Source: Odontesthes bonariensis (Eukaryota > Chordata > Actinopteri > Atheriniformes > Atherinopsidae). From it: a stretch of DNA of 64,000 bases. The position numbers were made by a program, and so were the translations under genes. The notes beneath the pieces are model-generated. The model did no database searches. It was given only the letters and a program-made list of their open reading frames with translations, and was not told the DNA's origin. The number at the start of each line of letters is the position of its first letter. Position 1 is the stretch's first letter. The stretch covers positions 41,454,946-41,518,945 of the forward strand of contig NC_134510.1 in assembly GCF_027942865.1 (NCBI RefSeq), read 5' to 3'. Shown here in pieces: positions 10,162-22,900 of this stretch.

Positions 10162-13100
10162 GGCTGTGTTCCAAACCGCATACTTCTCCTACTACTCCTA
10201 CTAACTTTCTGAGTTAGTATGTGAGTTTGAGTGAGCGAGGAGTTCCCGGATGCATACTAGATTCTCCTAAATGTTGGGTATGCATCATGAGGTTACTACT
10301 CATACTCAAACTACCCAAGATGCAACGTAACGTGACGTCGCCGATCGTCATTTCTTGTCAAAACGGCAGTTTCAAGCTAGCTACAACGAGGGTAGGTTCA
10401 CTTCCTGTTTTCAAAACAAAAGCACCAATTGTATGGTAATGGCTTTCCCTATGATAAAAGGCAACGGGTATTTTATTTGGTGAAAATAACCGGAAGTGCG
10501 TTAGCTCACTGCGGCTAGCTTTAGTAGCACCGAATTCGTGGGAACAAAATGGTAAACAGCCGGTATTTTGTCAGGTTTTCAACACGTTGGTGATCTAAAC
10601 GACTACTTTCTCTCCTGAAAATGTTTCAAATGTTGCTAAAGTTTACAGAGTTTAGAGCTTAAGAGAAATCAGCTTCAGGCCGGCTGATTTCGGCTCGGGC
10701 AGGAGCGAAATGCATTGTGGGTAAACGCTCTCCATACTGTCTGATCGATGAGTATGCAGTATGCAGTATGTAGTATGTAGTATGTAGTATGCGGTATGTA
10801 GTATGCAGTATGTAGGATGCGGTATGTAGTATGTGGTATGTAGTATGCGGTATGTAGTATGCAGCGTGCAGTATGCAGTATGTAGTATGCAGTATGTAGT
10901 ATGCAGTATGTAGTATGCAGTATGCAGTATGTAGTATGCAGTATGTAGTATGCAGTATGTAGTATGCAGTATGCAGTATGTAGTATTCAGTATGTAGTAT
11001 GTAGTGTGCAGTATGTAGTATTCAGTATGTAGTATGTAGTATGCAGTATGTAGTATGCAGTATGTAGTATGCAGTATGCAGTATGTAGTATGCAGTATGT
11101 AGTATGCAGTATGCAGTATGTAGTATGCAGTATGTAGTATGCAGTATACAGTATGTAGTATGCAGTATACAGTATGTAGTATTCAGTATGTAGTATGTAG
11201 TATGCAGTATGTAGTATGCAGTATACAGTATGTAGTATTCAGTATGTAGTATGTAGTATGCAGTATGCAGTATGTAGTATGCAGTATGTAGTATGCAGTA
11301 TGCAGTATGTAGTATGCAGTATGTAGTATGCAGTATGCAGTATGTAGTATGCAGTATGTAGTATGCAGTATGTAGTATGCAGTATGCAGTATGTAGTATG
11401 CAGTATGTAGTATGCAGTATACAGTATGTAGTATTCAGTATGTAGTATGCAGTATGCAGTATGTAGTATGCAGTATGTAGTATGCAGTATGCAGTATGTA
11501 GTATGCAGTATGTAGTATGCAGTATGTAGTATGCAGTATGCAGTATGTAGTATGCAGTATGTAGTATGTAGTATGCAGTATGCAGTATGTAGTATGCAGT
11601 ATGTAGTATGCAGTATGCAGTATGCAGTATGTAGTATGCAGTATGTAGTATGCAGTATGTAGTATGCAGTATGTAGTATGCAGTATGTAGTATGTAGTAT
11701 GCAGTATGTAGTATGCAGTATGCAGTATGTAGTATGCAGTATGTAGTATGTAGTATGCAGTATGTAGTATGCAGTATGCAGTATGTAGTATGCAGTATGC
11801 AGTATGTAGTATGCAGTATGTAGTATGCAGTATGCAGTATGTAGTATGCAGTATGTAGTATGTAGTATGCAGTATGTAGTATGCAGTATGTAGTATGCAG
11901 TATGCAGTATGTAGTATGCAGTATGTAGTATGCAGTATGCAGTATGCAGTATGTAGTATGCAGTATGTAGTATGTAGTATGCAGTATGTAGTATGCAGTA
12001 TGTAGTATGCAGTATGCAGTATGTAGTATGTAGTATGCAGTATGTAGTATGCAGTATGCAGTATGTAGTATGCAGTATGTAGTATGCAGTATGCAGTATG
12101 TAGTATGCAGTATGTAGTATGCAGTATGCAGTATGTAGTATGCAGTATGTAGTATGCAGTATGCAGTATGTAGTATTCAGTATGTAGTATGCAGTATGCA
12201 GTATGCAGCGTGCAGTATGCAGATGTAGTATGCGGTATGTAGTATGCAGTATGTAGTATGCAGTATGCAGTATGTAGTATGCGGTATGTAGTATGTGGTA
12301 TGTAGTATGCAGTATACAGTATGTAGTATTCAGTATGTAGTATGCAGTATGCAGTATGTAGTATGCAGTATGTAGTATGCAGCGTGCAGTATGCAGATGT
12401 AGTATGCAGTATGTAGTATAAAGTATGCAGTATGCAGTATATAGTATGCAGTATGTAGTATGCAGTATGCAGTATGCAGCGTGCAGTATGTAGTATGTAG
12501 TATGCAGTATGTAGTATGCAGTATGCAGTATGTAGTATGCAGTATGCAGTATGTAGTATGCAGTATGCAGCATGCAGTATGCAGTATGTAGTATAAAGTA
12601 TGCAGTATGCAGTATGTAGTATGTAGTATGCAGTATGCAGCGTGCAGTATGTAGTATGTAGTATGCAGCATGCAGTATGCAGCATGCAGCATGTAGTATG
12701 GAAGTATGTAGTATGTAGTATGCAGTATGTAGTATGCAGTATGCAGTATGTAGTATGCAGTATGTAGTATGCAGTATGCAGTATGCAGTATGTAGTATGC
12801 AGTATGCAGTATGCAGCATGCAGTATGCAGCATGCAGCATGTAGTATGTAGTATGCAGCGTGCAGTATGTAGTATGTAGTATGCAGTATGTAGTATGCAG
12901 TATGCAGTATGTAGTATGCAGTATGCAGTATGCAGCGTGCAGTATGTAGTATGTAGTATGCAGTATGTAGTATGCAGTATGCAGTATGCAGCATGCAGTA
13001 TGCAGCATGCAGCATGTAGTATGTAAGTATGCAGTATGCAGTATGTAGTATGCAGTATGCAGTATGTAGTATGCAGTATGCAGTATGCAGCATGCAGTAT

Positions 13101-15215
13101 GCAGCATGCAGCATGTAGTATGCAGTATGCAGTATGCAGTATGTAGTATGCAGTATGCAGTATGTAATATGCAGCATGCAGCATGTAGTATGTAAGTATG
13201 CAGTATGCAGTATGTAGTATGCAGTATGTAGTATGCAGTATGCAGTATGTAGTATGCAGTATGCAGTATGCAGCATGCAGTATGCAGCATGCAGCATGTA
13301 GTATGCAGTATGCAGTATGCAGCATGTAGTATGCAGTATGCAGTATGCAGTATGTAGTATGCAGTATGCAGTATGTAGTATGCAGTATGCAGTATGCAGT
13401 ATGTAGTATGCAGTATGCAGTATGTAATATGCAGTATGCTGTATGCAGTATGCAGTATGTAGTATGTAATATGCAGTATGCAGTATGCTGTATGCAGTAT
13501 GCAGTATGCAGTATGTAATATGCAGTATGCAGTATGCAGTATGTAGTATGCAGTATGTAATATGCAGTATGCAGTATGCAGTATGTAGTATGCAGTATGC
13601 AGTATGCAGCATGCAGTATGCAGCATGCAGCATGTAGTATGGAAGTATGTAGTATGCAGTATGCAGTATGTAGTATGCAGTATGCAGTATGCAGTATGTA
13701 GTATGCAGTATGCAGTATGTAGTATGCAGTATGCAGTATGTAATATGCAGTATGCAGTATGCTGTATGCAGTATGCAGTATGTAATATGCAGTATGCAGT
13801 ATGTAGTATGCAGTATGCAGTATGCAGCATGCAGCATGTAGTATGTAGTATGCAGCGTGCAGTATGTAGTATGTAGTATGCAGTATGTAGTATGCAGTAT
13901 GCAGTATGTAGTATGCAGTATGCAGTATGCAGCGTGCAGTATGTAGTATGTAGTATGCAGTATGTAGTATGCAGTATGCAGTATGCAGCATGCAGTATGC
14001 AGCATGCAGCATGTAGTATGTAAGTATGCAGTATGCAGTATGTAGTATGCAGTATGCAGTATGTAGTATGCAGTATGCAGTATGCAGCATGCAGTATGCA
14101 GCATGCAGCATGTAGTATGCAGTATGCAGTATGCAGTATGTAGTATGCAGTATGCAGTATGTAATATGCAGCATGCAGCATGTAGTATGTAAGTATGCAG
14201 TATGCAGTATGTAGTATGCAGTATGTAGTATGCAGTATGCAGTATGTAGTATGCAGTATGCAGTATGCAGCATGCAGTATGCAGCATGCAGCATGTAGTA
14301 TGCAGTATGCAGTATGCAGCATGTAGTATGCAGTATGCAGTATGCAGTATGTAGTATGCAGTATGCAGTATGTAGTATGCAGTATGCAGTATGCAGTATG
14401 TAGTATGCAGTATGCAGTATGTAATATGCAGTATGCTGTATGCAGTATGCAGTATGTAGTATGTAATATGCAGTATGCAGTATGCTGTATGCAGTATGCA
14501 GTATGCAGTATGTAATATGCAGTATGCAGTATGCAGTATGTAGTATGCAGTATGTAATATGCAGTATGCAGTATGCAGTATGTAGTATGCAGTATGCAGT
14601 ATGCAGCATGCAGTATGCAGCATGCAGCATGTAGTATGGAAGTATGTAGTATGCAGTATGCAGTATGTAGTATGCAGTATGCAGTATGCAGTATGTAGTA
14701 TGCAGTATGCAGTATGTAGTATGCAGTATGCAGTATGTAATATGCAGTATGCAGTATGCTGTATGCAGTATGCAGTATGTAATATGCAGTATGCAGTATG
14801 TAGTATGCAGTATGCAGTATGCAGCATGCAGTATGCAGCATGCAGCATGTAGTATGGAAGTATGTAGTATGCAGTATGCAGTATGTAGTATGCAGTATGC
14901 AGTATGCAGTATGTAGTATGCAGTATGCAGTATGTAGTATGCAGTATGCAGTATGCAGCATGCAGTATGCAGTATGCAGTATGTAGTATGCAGTATGCAG
15001 TATGTAGTATGCAGTATGCAGTATGCAGCATGCAGCATGTAGTATGGAAGTATGTAGTATGCAGTATGCAGCATGCAGTATGCAGCATGCAGCATGTAGT
15101 ATGGAAGTATGTAGTATGTAGTATGCAGTATGTAGTATTCACGCAGTATGCAGCGTGCAGTATGCAGTATGTAGTATGCAGTATGTAGTATGCAGTATGC
15201 AGTTTTGAACACAGC
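10162..15215 (+). mobile_element. GGCTGTG-type DNA transposon swollen by an internal array
   Basis: It starts GGCTGTGTTCCAAACCGC and ends GTTTTGAACACAGC, inverted termini shared with the copies near 49.6 kb and 56.5 kb. The unique part (10162-10750) aligns by eye with both. The rest, about 4.45 kb, is an expansion of the subterminal AGTATGCAGT motif. No transposase is seen. The superfamily is unresolved. Confidence 0.8.
10751..15202. repeat. 4.45-kb AGTATGCAGT/AGTATGTAGT array inside transposon
   Basis: Hundreds of units of AGTATGCAGT with T/C, GCAGCATGC and GTAATATGC variants. It has higher-order structure: the block about 12835-13829 is repeated at about 13830-14828 with an offset of 997 bp, keyed by AGCGTGC at 12857/13854 and GTAGTATGGAAGTATG at 13634/14631. 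ORFs over 1000 codons on the minus strand arise only because the unit has no stop there. Confidence 0.97.
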
Positions 15216-15690
15216 TATATTTAGGAAATGAAGAAGATGACACCCTCCTCCTCCTCTCAGTGGCACTGTTCACCCCTCATACCTCTCGGCTCTCATTTAA
15301 AGCTCGGCGGAGCTCAGAGAGCAGCAGCTGAAGATCTGAGCAGCAGGAACGCCGAGCGTCCACCACTTCATTTAAAGCAGGTGAGACTCAGAGATGATGA
15401 TGATGATGATGATGATCTGAGGAGTGTTTGTTAGATAAAGTCACAGCTGACTCCACAGTGAGAATATTTATGAACGTCTCAGATTAAAGGATTTAAATCA
15501 GAATCAGAAACGAACATGAAACTCAGATTAAATCAGGTTTGATGGTCTTTACAGATGCAGAAACAGCTGTTTTTCAGACTGAATCCAGCAGGAGGCAAAC
15601 TGTTTATTTCTCTGCTGTGGGTCTGATTCTACGATTAATCTCATTTGTACGCAGAATCCAAAAGTAGTGTATAGCTTTTAGCATTTAGCT

Positions 15691-15996
15691 TTATTTTAAA
15701 TGTGCTGCCATATGAATGAAAGTGCCATAACATTTGTTGTGCAAACACACTTTTAACATCAGCATCTTTCTGTAGTTTTTATGTGGAAGCCTCGCTCCAC
15801 TGTCTGTTTCCTTGAATGACTTGCTGCTATCAGTTGTGTGTTTTGCCTTTAAGTGATATTTTAGACTGGAACTACTACGCTGAGAAGACAATTCAACTTG
15901 GCAGAGTTTACAGATGACTTTGGTTCTGTCGACTCCGCCGTCTGGAAGAACTTTAACATGAAAATGGCCGAGTAAAAGTTCCGTACCCTTCTCCAT
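15691..15996 (-). pseudogene. hAT transposase remnant, BED-type zinc finger only
   Basis: A 101-codon frame beginning MEKGTELLLGHFHVKVLPDG contains VICKLCQVELSSQRSSSSLK followed by YHLKAKH. This is the Cys-x2-Cys ... His-x(n)-His zinc finger of BED-type DNA-binding domains at the N-terminus of hAT transposases. The catalytic RNase-H-like region is absent. The frame lies downstream, on the minus strand, of a hAT-like end at 16688 (CTAGGGCTGGGCGAGTTAAT). One broken element is therefore likely to run from 16688 to about 15690, interrupted by a minisatellite and a SINE. Confidence 0.75.
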
Positions 15997-16034
15997 GTTT
16001 GGTGGATCCGCCGATTACTTTCTTTTCCTGTTCC

Positions 16035-16380
16035 ACAGCAGACAGCAGCAGACTTTTACAAAATAAAAGCCTGTGAGCAGCAGACTTTTACAAAATAAAA
16101 GCCTGCGAGCGACAGACTTTTACAAAATAAAAACCTGTGAGCAACAGACTTTTACAAAATAAAAACCTGTGAGCAACAGACTTTTACAAAATAAAAACCT
16201 GTGAGCAACAGACTTTTACAAAATAAAAGCCTGTGAGTGACAGATTTTTACAAAATAAAAACCTGTGAGCAGCAGACTTTTACAAAATAAAAGCCTGTGA
16301 GCAACAGACTTTTACAAAATAAAAGCCTGTGAGCAACAGACTTTTACAAAATAAAAGCCTGTCAGCAGCAGATTTTTACA
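16035..16380. repeat. 31-bp minisatellite within hAT relic
   Basis: About ten units of CAGACTTTTACAAAATAAAA followed by GCCTGTGAGCAA, between the BED-finger frame and a SINE. Confidence 0.9.
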
Positions 16381-16403
16381 ATAACAAAATAAATAATAGA
16401 ACA

Positions 16404-16590
16404 GGGGGGGTCCGTGGCGTATTGGGCAGGCGCCCCATGTACAGAGGCTATAGTCCTCGCTGCAGCTGGCCCCGGTTCCAGTCCCGCATCGGACGGCCCT
16501 GTGCTGCATGTTGTTCCCCCTCTCTCTGCCCCCTGCTTCCTGTCTCTCTGAACCTTCCATTAAAGGCACAAAAGCCCCCCCTAAATAAAA
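16404..16590 (+). mobile_element. tRNA-derived SINE
   Basis: The head has A-box-like GTGGCGTATTGGGCAGG and B-box-like GGTTCCAGTCCCG (about 16474-16486), as in tRNA-derived pol III promoters. A body with CCCCCTCTCTCTGCCCCCTG and CCTGTCTCTCTGAACC follows, then an A-rich tail. I recognise this as a widespread teleost SINE-like repeat. It is not a functional tRNA. Confidence 0.7.
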
Positions 16591-17129
16591 TGTTGTTTTT
16601 TTTAAATAAATAAAAGTAAAATAAAACCTGCGTTAATGCGCGATAAAATATTTATCAGCATTAAATAATTAACTCGCCCAGCCCTAGAATTTGTCAGGTT
16701 TTTGGGGTTGAGGCTGAAGGAGGGGGAGGTAGGACACGGATGCGGACTTTCAAAGATAACTGAATTTAATTTCACAAAAACAAAAATAACAAAGTTCAAA
16801 CTAAAAGCGCGGCTGAGCTGGATTCAAAAACAAAACTGGGAAAAAACAAACAAAAGATTTTCATGGCATGGAATAATTAAATACTTAGCTTAAAACGAGG
16901 AACAAGGGTACAGCGGCTAACAAGGCGGGCAGGTCAGGTTGGTGAATCACTAACAAAGAACCAACAAACAGAAGGGAGACAAGAGGCTAAATAGAGGGCT
17001 GGGAGTGATTGGAGAGTGAGTGCAGCTGGAGACAATGACAGACAGGTGAGGGGAATGAACTAATTACCTGAGTGAGGGAAGTGAGGAGAAAAACAATGGC
17101 AAAACTAAAAACTCAAAACCAAGAAGGGG

Positions 17130-18712
17130 CAACGATCTCCGACTGATATGGTCAGAGACCTGGCCATCACCATGGATGACTCCGTGGTGACATCAACCCG
17201 GACCGCGAGGAATCTGGGTGTGACCCTGGACGACCAAACATGGCATCAGTGACCCGTTCCTGCCGATTCCTCCTCTACAAATCCGGAGGATTCGCCCCTT
17301 CCTCACCGACAAGGCAGCAGGTGCTCATCCAGGCTCTGGGCATCTCCCGCCTGGACTACTGCAACTCGCTCCTTGCTGGCGCCCCGGCTTCTGCCATCAG
17401 ACCTCTGGAGCTGGTTCAGAAAGCTGCTGCTCGTCTGGTGTTCAACCTCCCAAAGTTCTCCCACACCACTCCCCTTCTCCGCTCTCTACACCGGCTCCCT
17501 GTAGCTGCAGCATCCAGTTTCAGACTCTGGTGCTGGCCTACAGGGCAGTGGAAGGAACAGCTCCTTCATACCTCCAGGCTGAGGTCCAGTTTCAGACTCT
17601 GGTGCTGGCCTACAGGGCAGTGGAAGGAGCAGCTCCTTCATACCTCCAGGCTGTGGTCCAGTTTCAGACTCTGGTGCTGGCCTACAGGGCAGTGGAAGGA
17701 GCAGCTCCTTCATACCTCCAGGCTGAGGTCCAGTTTCAGACTCTGGTGCTGGCCTACAGGGCAGTGGAAGGAGCAGCTCCTTCATACCTCCAGGCTATGG
17801 TCCAGCCCTACACCCCCGCCCGACCACTTCGCTCTGCGGCCACCAGGCGCCCTGCTGCCCCGTCACTCAGGGGTCCCTGCGCAGGATCGACACGGTCACG
17901 GCTTTTCTCTGTTCTGGCGCCCCGATGGTGGAACGATCTCCCGACTGATATCAGGACAGCTGAGTCGCTGCCCATCTTTCGCCGCAGGCTGAAACCCACC
18001 TCTGCAGGAAACACTACCCTGATCCGCCCTCTGAGGACATCACCTGCTCTGTCCTAGTTCCTTACGCACTTACTGTCTCCTCCACCACTGGCACCCTCTA
18101 TATTTTCATTACCCCCTACCCGAACCAGGGTTTGCATCCCCACCCCGCTGTGACGGGTGTGCAGTTGGTGAGAGGCTGAGGTAGATTATGGTGGTTGTGG
18201 TGTGAGGGGCAGTGTTGGCTGGCATTAGGGGGGTGACTCTGGGACGCCAGTGGTCACTCTCTAGCCTCCTGGAGGTGTCGTGGGCCCAACTAGACGAAAC
18301 ACTGATGAAAGGAGGTTCCCACCTGATGACCCCAATGACATGTTGGTCAGCACTGCTCACTGATCTGTATAATAGGGAGTACAGGGAATTACTCACTGAG
18401 TCTGGTCCTTTATTTTATTTTAATTTTTTATTTTCTTTAGCACAAGTTTCTTGTGTTTATATTGAATCCTAAATTGTCTTTGTTTTCTAAATTGTCTTCC
18501 CATGTGTCTCGGTACCAGACTTACCGCACTTACTCTGCACTAGTTCTGCTCTTAGCTGTTTGGTTTTGGAAGGAAATGCACTTATGATTTCTTGTGACCT
18601 GAAATTCTTTTGCCTCCCGATGTGGAACACACTGATTGTAAGTCGCTTTGGTTAAAAGCGTCTGCAGAATGACCGTAATGTGATGTAATGTAATGTAACT
18701 GAACACAAAAAC
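17130..18712 (+). mobile_element. L2-like LINE 3' fragment with RT C-terminus
   Basis: Frames read TRTARNLGVTLDDQ, then ISRLDYCNSLLAG, LVQKAAARLVFNLPKFSHTT, LLRSLHRLPV, LAYRAVEG and SRLFSVLAPRWWNDLP. These are typical of the C-terminal end of L2/Maui-type reverse transcriptase ORFs of fish. Several frameshifts make it non-functional. The 3' end TAAGTCGCTTTGGTTAAAAG, GCGTCTGCAGAATGACC and a TGTAATG tail is the classic L2 terminus. A 72-bp segment is repeated four times in frame (17515-17802). Confidence 0.85.
17515..17802 (+). repeat. four exact-period 72-bp repeats inside LINE RT
   Basis: Copies start at 17515, 17587, 17659 and 17731, exactly 72 bp apart. They encode a 24-residue block containing QFQTLVLAYRAVEG and APSYLQA. 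Differences are single bases (GAG/GTG at the joints). Confidence 0.95.
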
Positions 18713-18835
18713 GTAACTTAAAACATGATATTAAAAACACAAGTCCATGGGCCTGACAGAATTTAATTTACTAAAATGTCAACATTTGATGTATTTCAGG
18801 GATTTCTGGGCTCAAAGAGTCTGAGAAGGAATCCG

Positions 18836-19280
18836 TGTCACGCCCACCGGACTCTGCCCAGGTTTTTAGTTGATTTTTTTTTATGTGTTAATTATGTCTT
18901 AGTTTTTTAGTCCATGTTTAGTTTTAGTTTTGCCATGTTTTAGTTTCCCCTCACTCAGTTCATTAGTTCAGTCACCCGTTAGTCATTGTCCCCAGCTGCA
19001 GCCTGTCTCCAATCCCTCCCAGCCCTCTATTTAGTTTCCAGTCTGTCAGTTTGTCAGATCCTTACCTTCTTACCCATCAATACCCCTTCATGCCATGACG
19101 CTACGATTAAGTTAAGTATTTATCCATGCCATGTTAAGTCTTTTGTTTTATTTTGTCTTGTCAAGTTTTTATTCCTAAGTTTAGTTTTGTGACATCCGGC
19201 TCAGCCGCGCCTTTTGTTTGATCTTTGTTTTTTGTGAATAAATCAAGTTTGCTGCATCCGTGTCCTACTCCTCCCTGACA
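18836..19280 (+). mobile_element. solo-LTR-like element, intact copy
   Basis: A 445-bp unit TGTCACGCCC...CTCCCTGACA with a TG...CA frame, flanked by ATCCG/ATCAG (one mismatch in a 5-bp duplication). GAATAAATC near its 3' end could be a poly(A) signal. It is the same family as 16692-18758 in inverted orientation. Confidence 0.65.
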
Positions 19281-19942
19281 ATCAGCAGCTTCTGTGCGCT
19301 TTGTGGACAGAGGCCACGTGTTTCTGTCTGCGCTGCATCCCTTAAGGTCGTGTTTTTTGGCTGAAAACACCAAAAACGACTCGCTGCACGTTTCAGGCCG
19401 GGTGCTGAGTGGCGACTCTTATGTAATATTCACGGTGGAAGAATTAGAGGCGTGACAGCGTTGGATGGCAGAAAGAGAAAGAGCGATAAGAGGAACAAGA
19501 AGCTGGACCTTTGGTTCAGCTTCATTCCTCAGCCGATCACAGGGGAGGAGGTTAGCTCATGAGCTCATTAGCTCATCTTCCTACAGCTGCAGCTGTGAGG
19601 AGATGTTGGAGATCTCCCCCAAACTTCTCAGAAAGTTGCTGTGATTGACATCGGCCCTGAATAAGGAGGCTGGAGGCAGTGAGCTTTCACCACTTTTTAA
19701 AGCAGCCATGTTGGATTTGATGTCAGGGCTGATGAACGTTCCCGGGTTGAATGGTCCTGACAGAAACCTGGAGGAGCTCAGAGCTCAAATAAAGCTGACA
19801 GGAATATATCATGGTGGTGGTTTCACATCTTTGTTTCTACCTGCTCTGTGACTCCAGTCCAGCCAATCAGCTTTGTCCCTGGTCCTCACTCATGTGCTCC
19901 GTCCTCTCTCCATCAGCTCCTCCACCCGGAGCCTCCGGCACC
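19281..19942 (+). other. upstream flank and probable 5' UTR of kcnv1
   Basis: Non-repetitive DNA. It contains a CCAAT (19863-19867) but no convincing TATA box. I see no other gene. Confidence 0.35.
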
Positions 19943-22900
19943 ATGACGGAGGTCATCAGTGGCGGCGCGTCTTTGGCGTCTCTGGACTCCAGCGTTTTCT
20001 TCGGCGAGGCGTCCTGCGTCAGAGACCCTCTGGACGTCTTCGTCATCAACGTCGGGGGGAGCCGCCACCTGCTGTCGCAGGAGCTGCTGGCGTCCCACCC
20101 GGAGACCCGGCTGGGTAAACTGGCCCGATGCAGCCGGGACTCGGCGCTGGAGCTCTGCGACGACGCCAACGTTCAGGAGAACGAGTTCTTCTTTGACCGA
20201 AGCTCTCAAACCTTCCGGTAGGTGGTTCAGTGCACGAGTGTTTCTGCTAATATGACTCATAGAGTCAGAAACACACCCGGGACAGATCAGTGTCCACAGA
20301 TCAGCGTCCACAGATCAGCGTCCACAGATCAGCGTCCACAGATCGGCGTCCACAGATCGGCGTCCACAGATCAGCGTCCACAGATCAGCGTCCACAGATC
20401 AGCGTCCAAAGATCAGTGTCCAAAGATCAGCGTCCAAAGATCAGTGTCCAAAGATCAGCGTCCACAGATCGGCGTCCACAGATCGGGGCGTCCACAGATC
20501 AGCGTCCACAGATCAGCGTCCACAGATCAGCGTCCACAGATCGGGGCGTCCACAGATCGGGGCGTCCACAGATCGGCGCGTCCACAGATCGGCGCGTCCA
20601 CAGATCAGCGTCCACAGATCAGCGTCCACAGATCAGCGTCCACAGATCGGCGCGTCCACAGATCAGCGTCCACAGATCGGGGCGTCCACAGATCAGCGTC
20701 CACAGATCGGGGCGTCCACAGATCGGGGCGTCCACAGATCGGGGCGTCCACAGATCGGGGCGTCCACAGATCGGGGCGTCCACAGATCAGCGTCCACAGA
20801 TCGGGGCGTCCACAGATCAGCGTCCACAGATCGGGGCGTCCACAGATCGGGGCGTCCACAGATCAGCGTCCACAGATCGGGGCGTCCACAGATCAGCGTC
20901 CACAGATCGGGGCGTCCACAGATCAGCGTCCACAGATCGGGGCGTCCACAGATCGGGGCGTCCACAGATCAGCGTCCACAGATCAGCGTCCACAGATCGG
21001 CGCGTCCACAGATCAGCGTCCACAGATCGGGGCGTCCACAGATCGGCGCGTCCACAGATCAGCGTCCACAGATCGGGGCGTCCACAGATCAGCGTCCACA
21101 GATCGGGGCGTCCACAGATTGGGGCGTCCACAGATCGGGGCGTCCACAGATCGGCGCGTCCACAGATCAGCGTCCACAGATCGGGGCGTCCACAGATCGG
21201 GGCGTCCACAGATCGGGGCGTCCACAGATCGGCGCGTCCACAGATCGGGGCGTCCACAGATCGGCGCGTCCACAGATCGGGGCGTCCACAGATCTTCAGA
21301 AGTGGGTTGAAAAGCTGCAAAGTTACTACAAAAACAAAGGTTTTTGGTGCAGTTTTTAGATTTATTAACATTTATTTCATATCATTAAGTTATTTTATCT
21401 AAACTGACACAGTTTAATTTTCCGTATAAATCTATTGAACAGAAAGTAAAATGTTTGTGTTGATGGGAACAAATCATCTCTCCTCTCAAAGCTTTTCATC
21501 CTCACTTTATATGAAGGAGTTTACTCCTTTATACCCAAATGTTCAGAACATTTATTCCACTTTCTGGAGAAATAGGACCAACTGAGCTCTGAACTTATTT
21601 CCATTTGTTCTTGTTTGTAATGTTTTTTCTTCCCTGCTTTGTGTGTACAGATTTGGTCATAATGTGGCATGTTTACATCCTGTTATATTGATCTTCCCAG
21701 CCAAAGTTACAGAAAAAATAATGAATAAAAACCACACAGTGTTTGAGAAAAAGAGCGTCCCAAGAACCAATCCCTGTGGGACTCCATTCAGATCCGTAAT
21801 ATTCAACAAGCTTTCCCAGGCAGTGTTCAAACTGTCCTTCAGATGATCCTCATTAAAGCTGCTTGTTCCCAGAGTTTTACATGTGAGGCCCTCAAATCTG
21901 GCGACAGGCAGTATTTACCGCCGTACGTCACTGCTCTGCCGGGCTGAAGATTGAACGTCTCGAGTTGTGCCGGAAGTCAGACATGTTGCTGGTTGTTCCG
22001 AGCTTAGCAGCATGCGTTCTGCTGCGACTGTTTGCTGTAAATCAGCTTCATTGTCAGCGGCCGACAGTGTGATCAAACAGCAGCTGCCTGGCCTGGAAGC
22101 TGCGCCGAAGGAGGCTCGAAGAGGCCCAGACGATGAGGATGTAAATATTTGATGCTGCTCGTCTTCAGAGAGATGATGACATAACTCTGATCCTGTTAAA
22201 CCGGACTTCTGTTCTCCTTTTTATCCAGTGAGGTTTGTGAAAATAGAACGGGAGGTCAAATCTGAAGGCTGAGATTCTCCTTCGGACACAGAATCCAAAA
22301 TGACTAAATTCAGACATTATGAGAAGGTTTTATGTTTGAGTTACAGTCAGTCAGACTAAGACGCTCCTAGGAAGCTGAAGCTTCTCCTATGAAACATGAA
22401 CAGAGTGAGATGTTGGGGTGGTGTGAGTAAGAACGCCTTCCAAACCTCAATAAAGAAGCTCGTTGGATTTAGATCCGTCTTGATACCAACTCGTTCTTAC
22501 GTTTAATGTGACTGTGATCAGGAGGAGGCTTTAGACGGCAGCTTAGTGACAAACAGGCTGAGTTGTCAGCTGATCTTTCACCTGTTGGGAAAATGTTCAT
22601 CCTGATTCCTCCCACAGCAGAGCGTCTGTTGGCCCCCACGTCAGACTCACTTTAAACTTCTCTGACTCAGTAAAGTTTGTGTCTTGTTGACAGATATGTG
22701 ATGAACTTCTACTGGACGGGTCACCTGCACGTCATGGAGGAGCTGTGTGAGATCTCCTTCCTGCAGGAGATCCAGTACTGGGGCATCGACGAGCTTCGCA
22801 TCAACTCCTGCTGCCGCGACCGCTACTTCCGCCGCAAGGAGCAGAAGGAGAGCCTGGACGTGCAGCGAGAGGCCGACGACGGTGACGAGGACTTTGTGGG

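Larger units (their letters stand above)
16692..18758 (-). mobile_element. solo-LTR-like element interrupted by an L2 LINE
   Basis: On the minus strand it begins TGTCAGGCCC and ends AACCTGACA (TG...CA ends). It is flanked by the 5-bp duplication GAATT (16687-16691, 18759-18763), as for LTR retrotransposons. The two outer parts (16692-about 17125 and about 18713-18758) match the intact copy at 18836-19280 in inverted orientation; the middle is a LINE fragment. No internal retroviral-type genes are present. Confidence 0.65.

Noticed and set aside
11239..15266. Minus-strand ORFs of about 980-1240 codons
   Set aside because: They only read a stop-free 10-bp repeat (LHTAYCI-type text) in three frames; no gene features.
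16404..16500. tRNA gene
   Set aside because: A/B-box-like motifs are present but there is no cloverleaf acceptor pairing; it is a SINE head.
20222..21402. ORFs of 362-370 codons with RPQIGVHRS-type repeats
   Set aside because: Intron 1 minisatellite of kcnv1; they start after the real donor.
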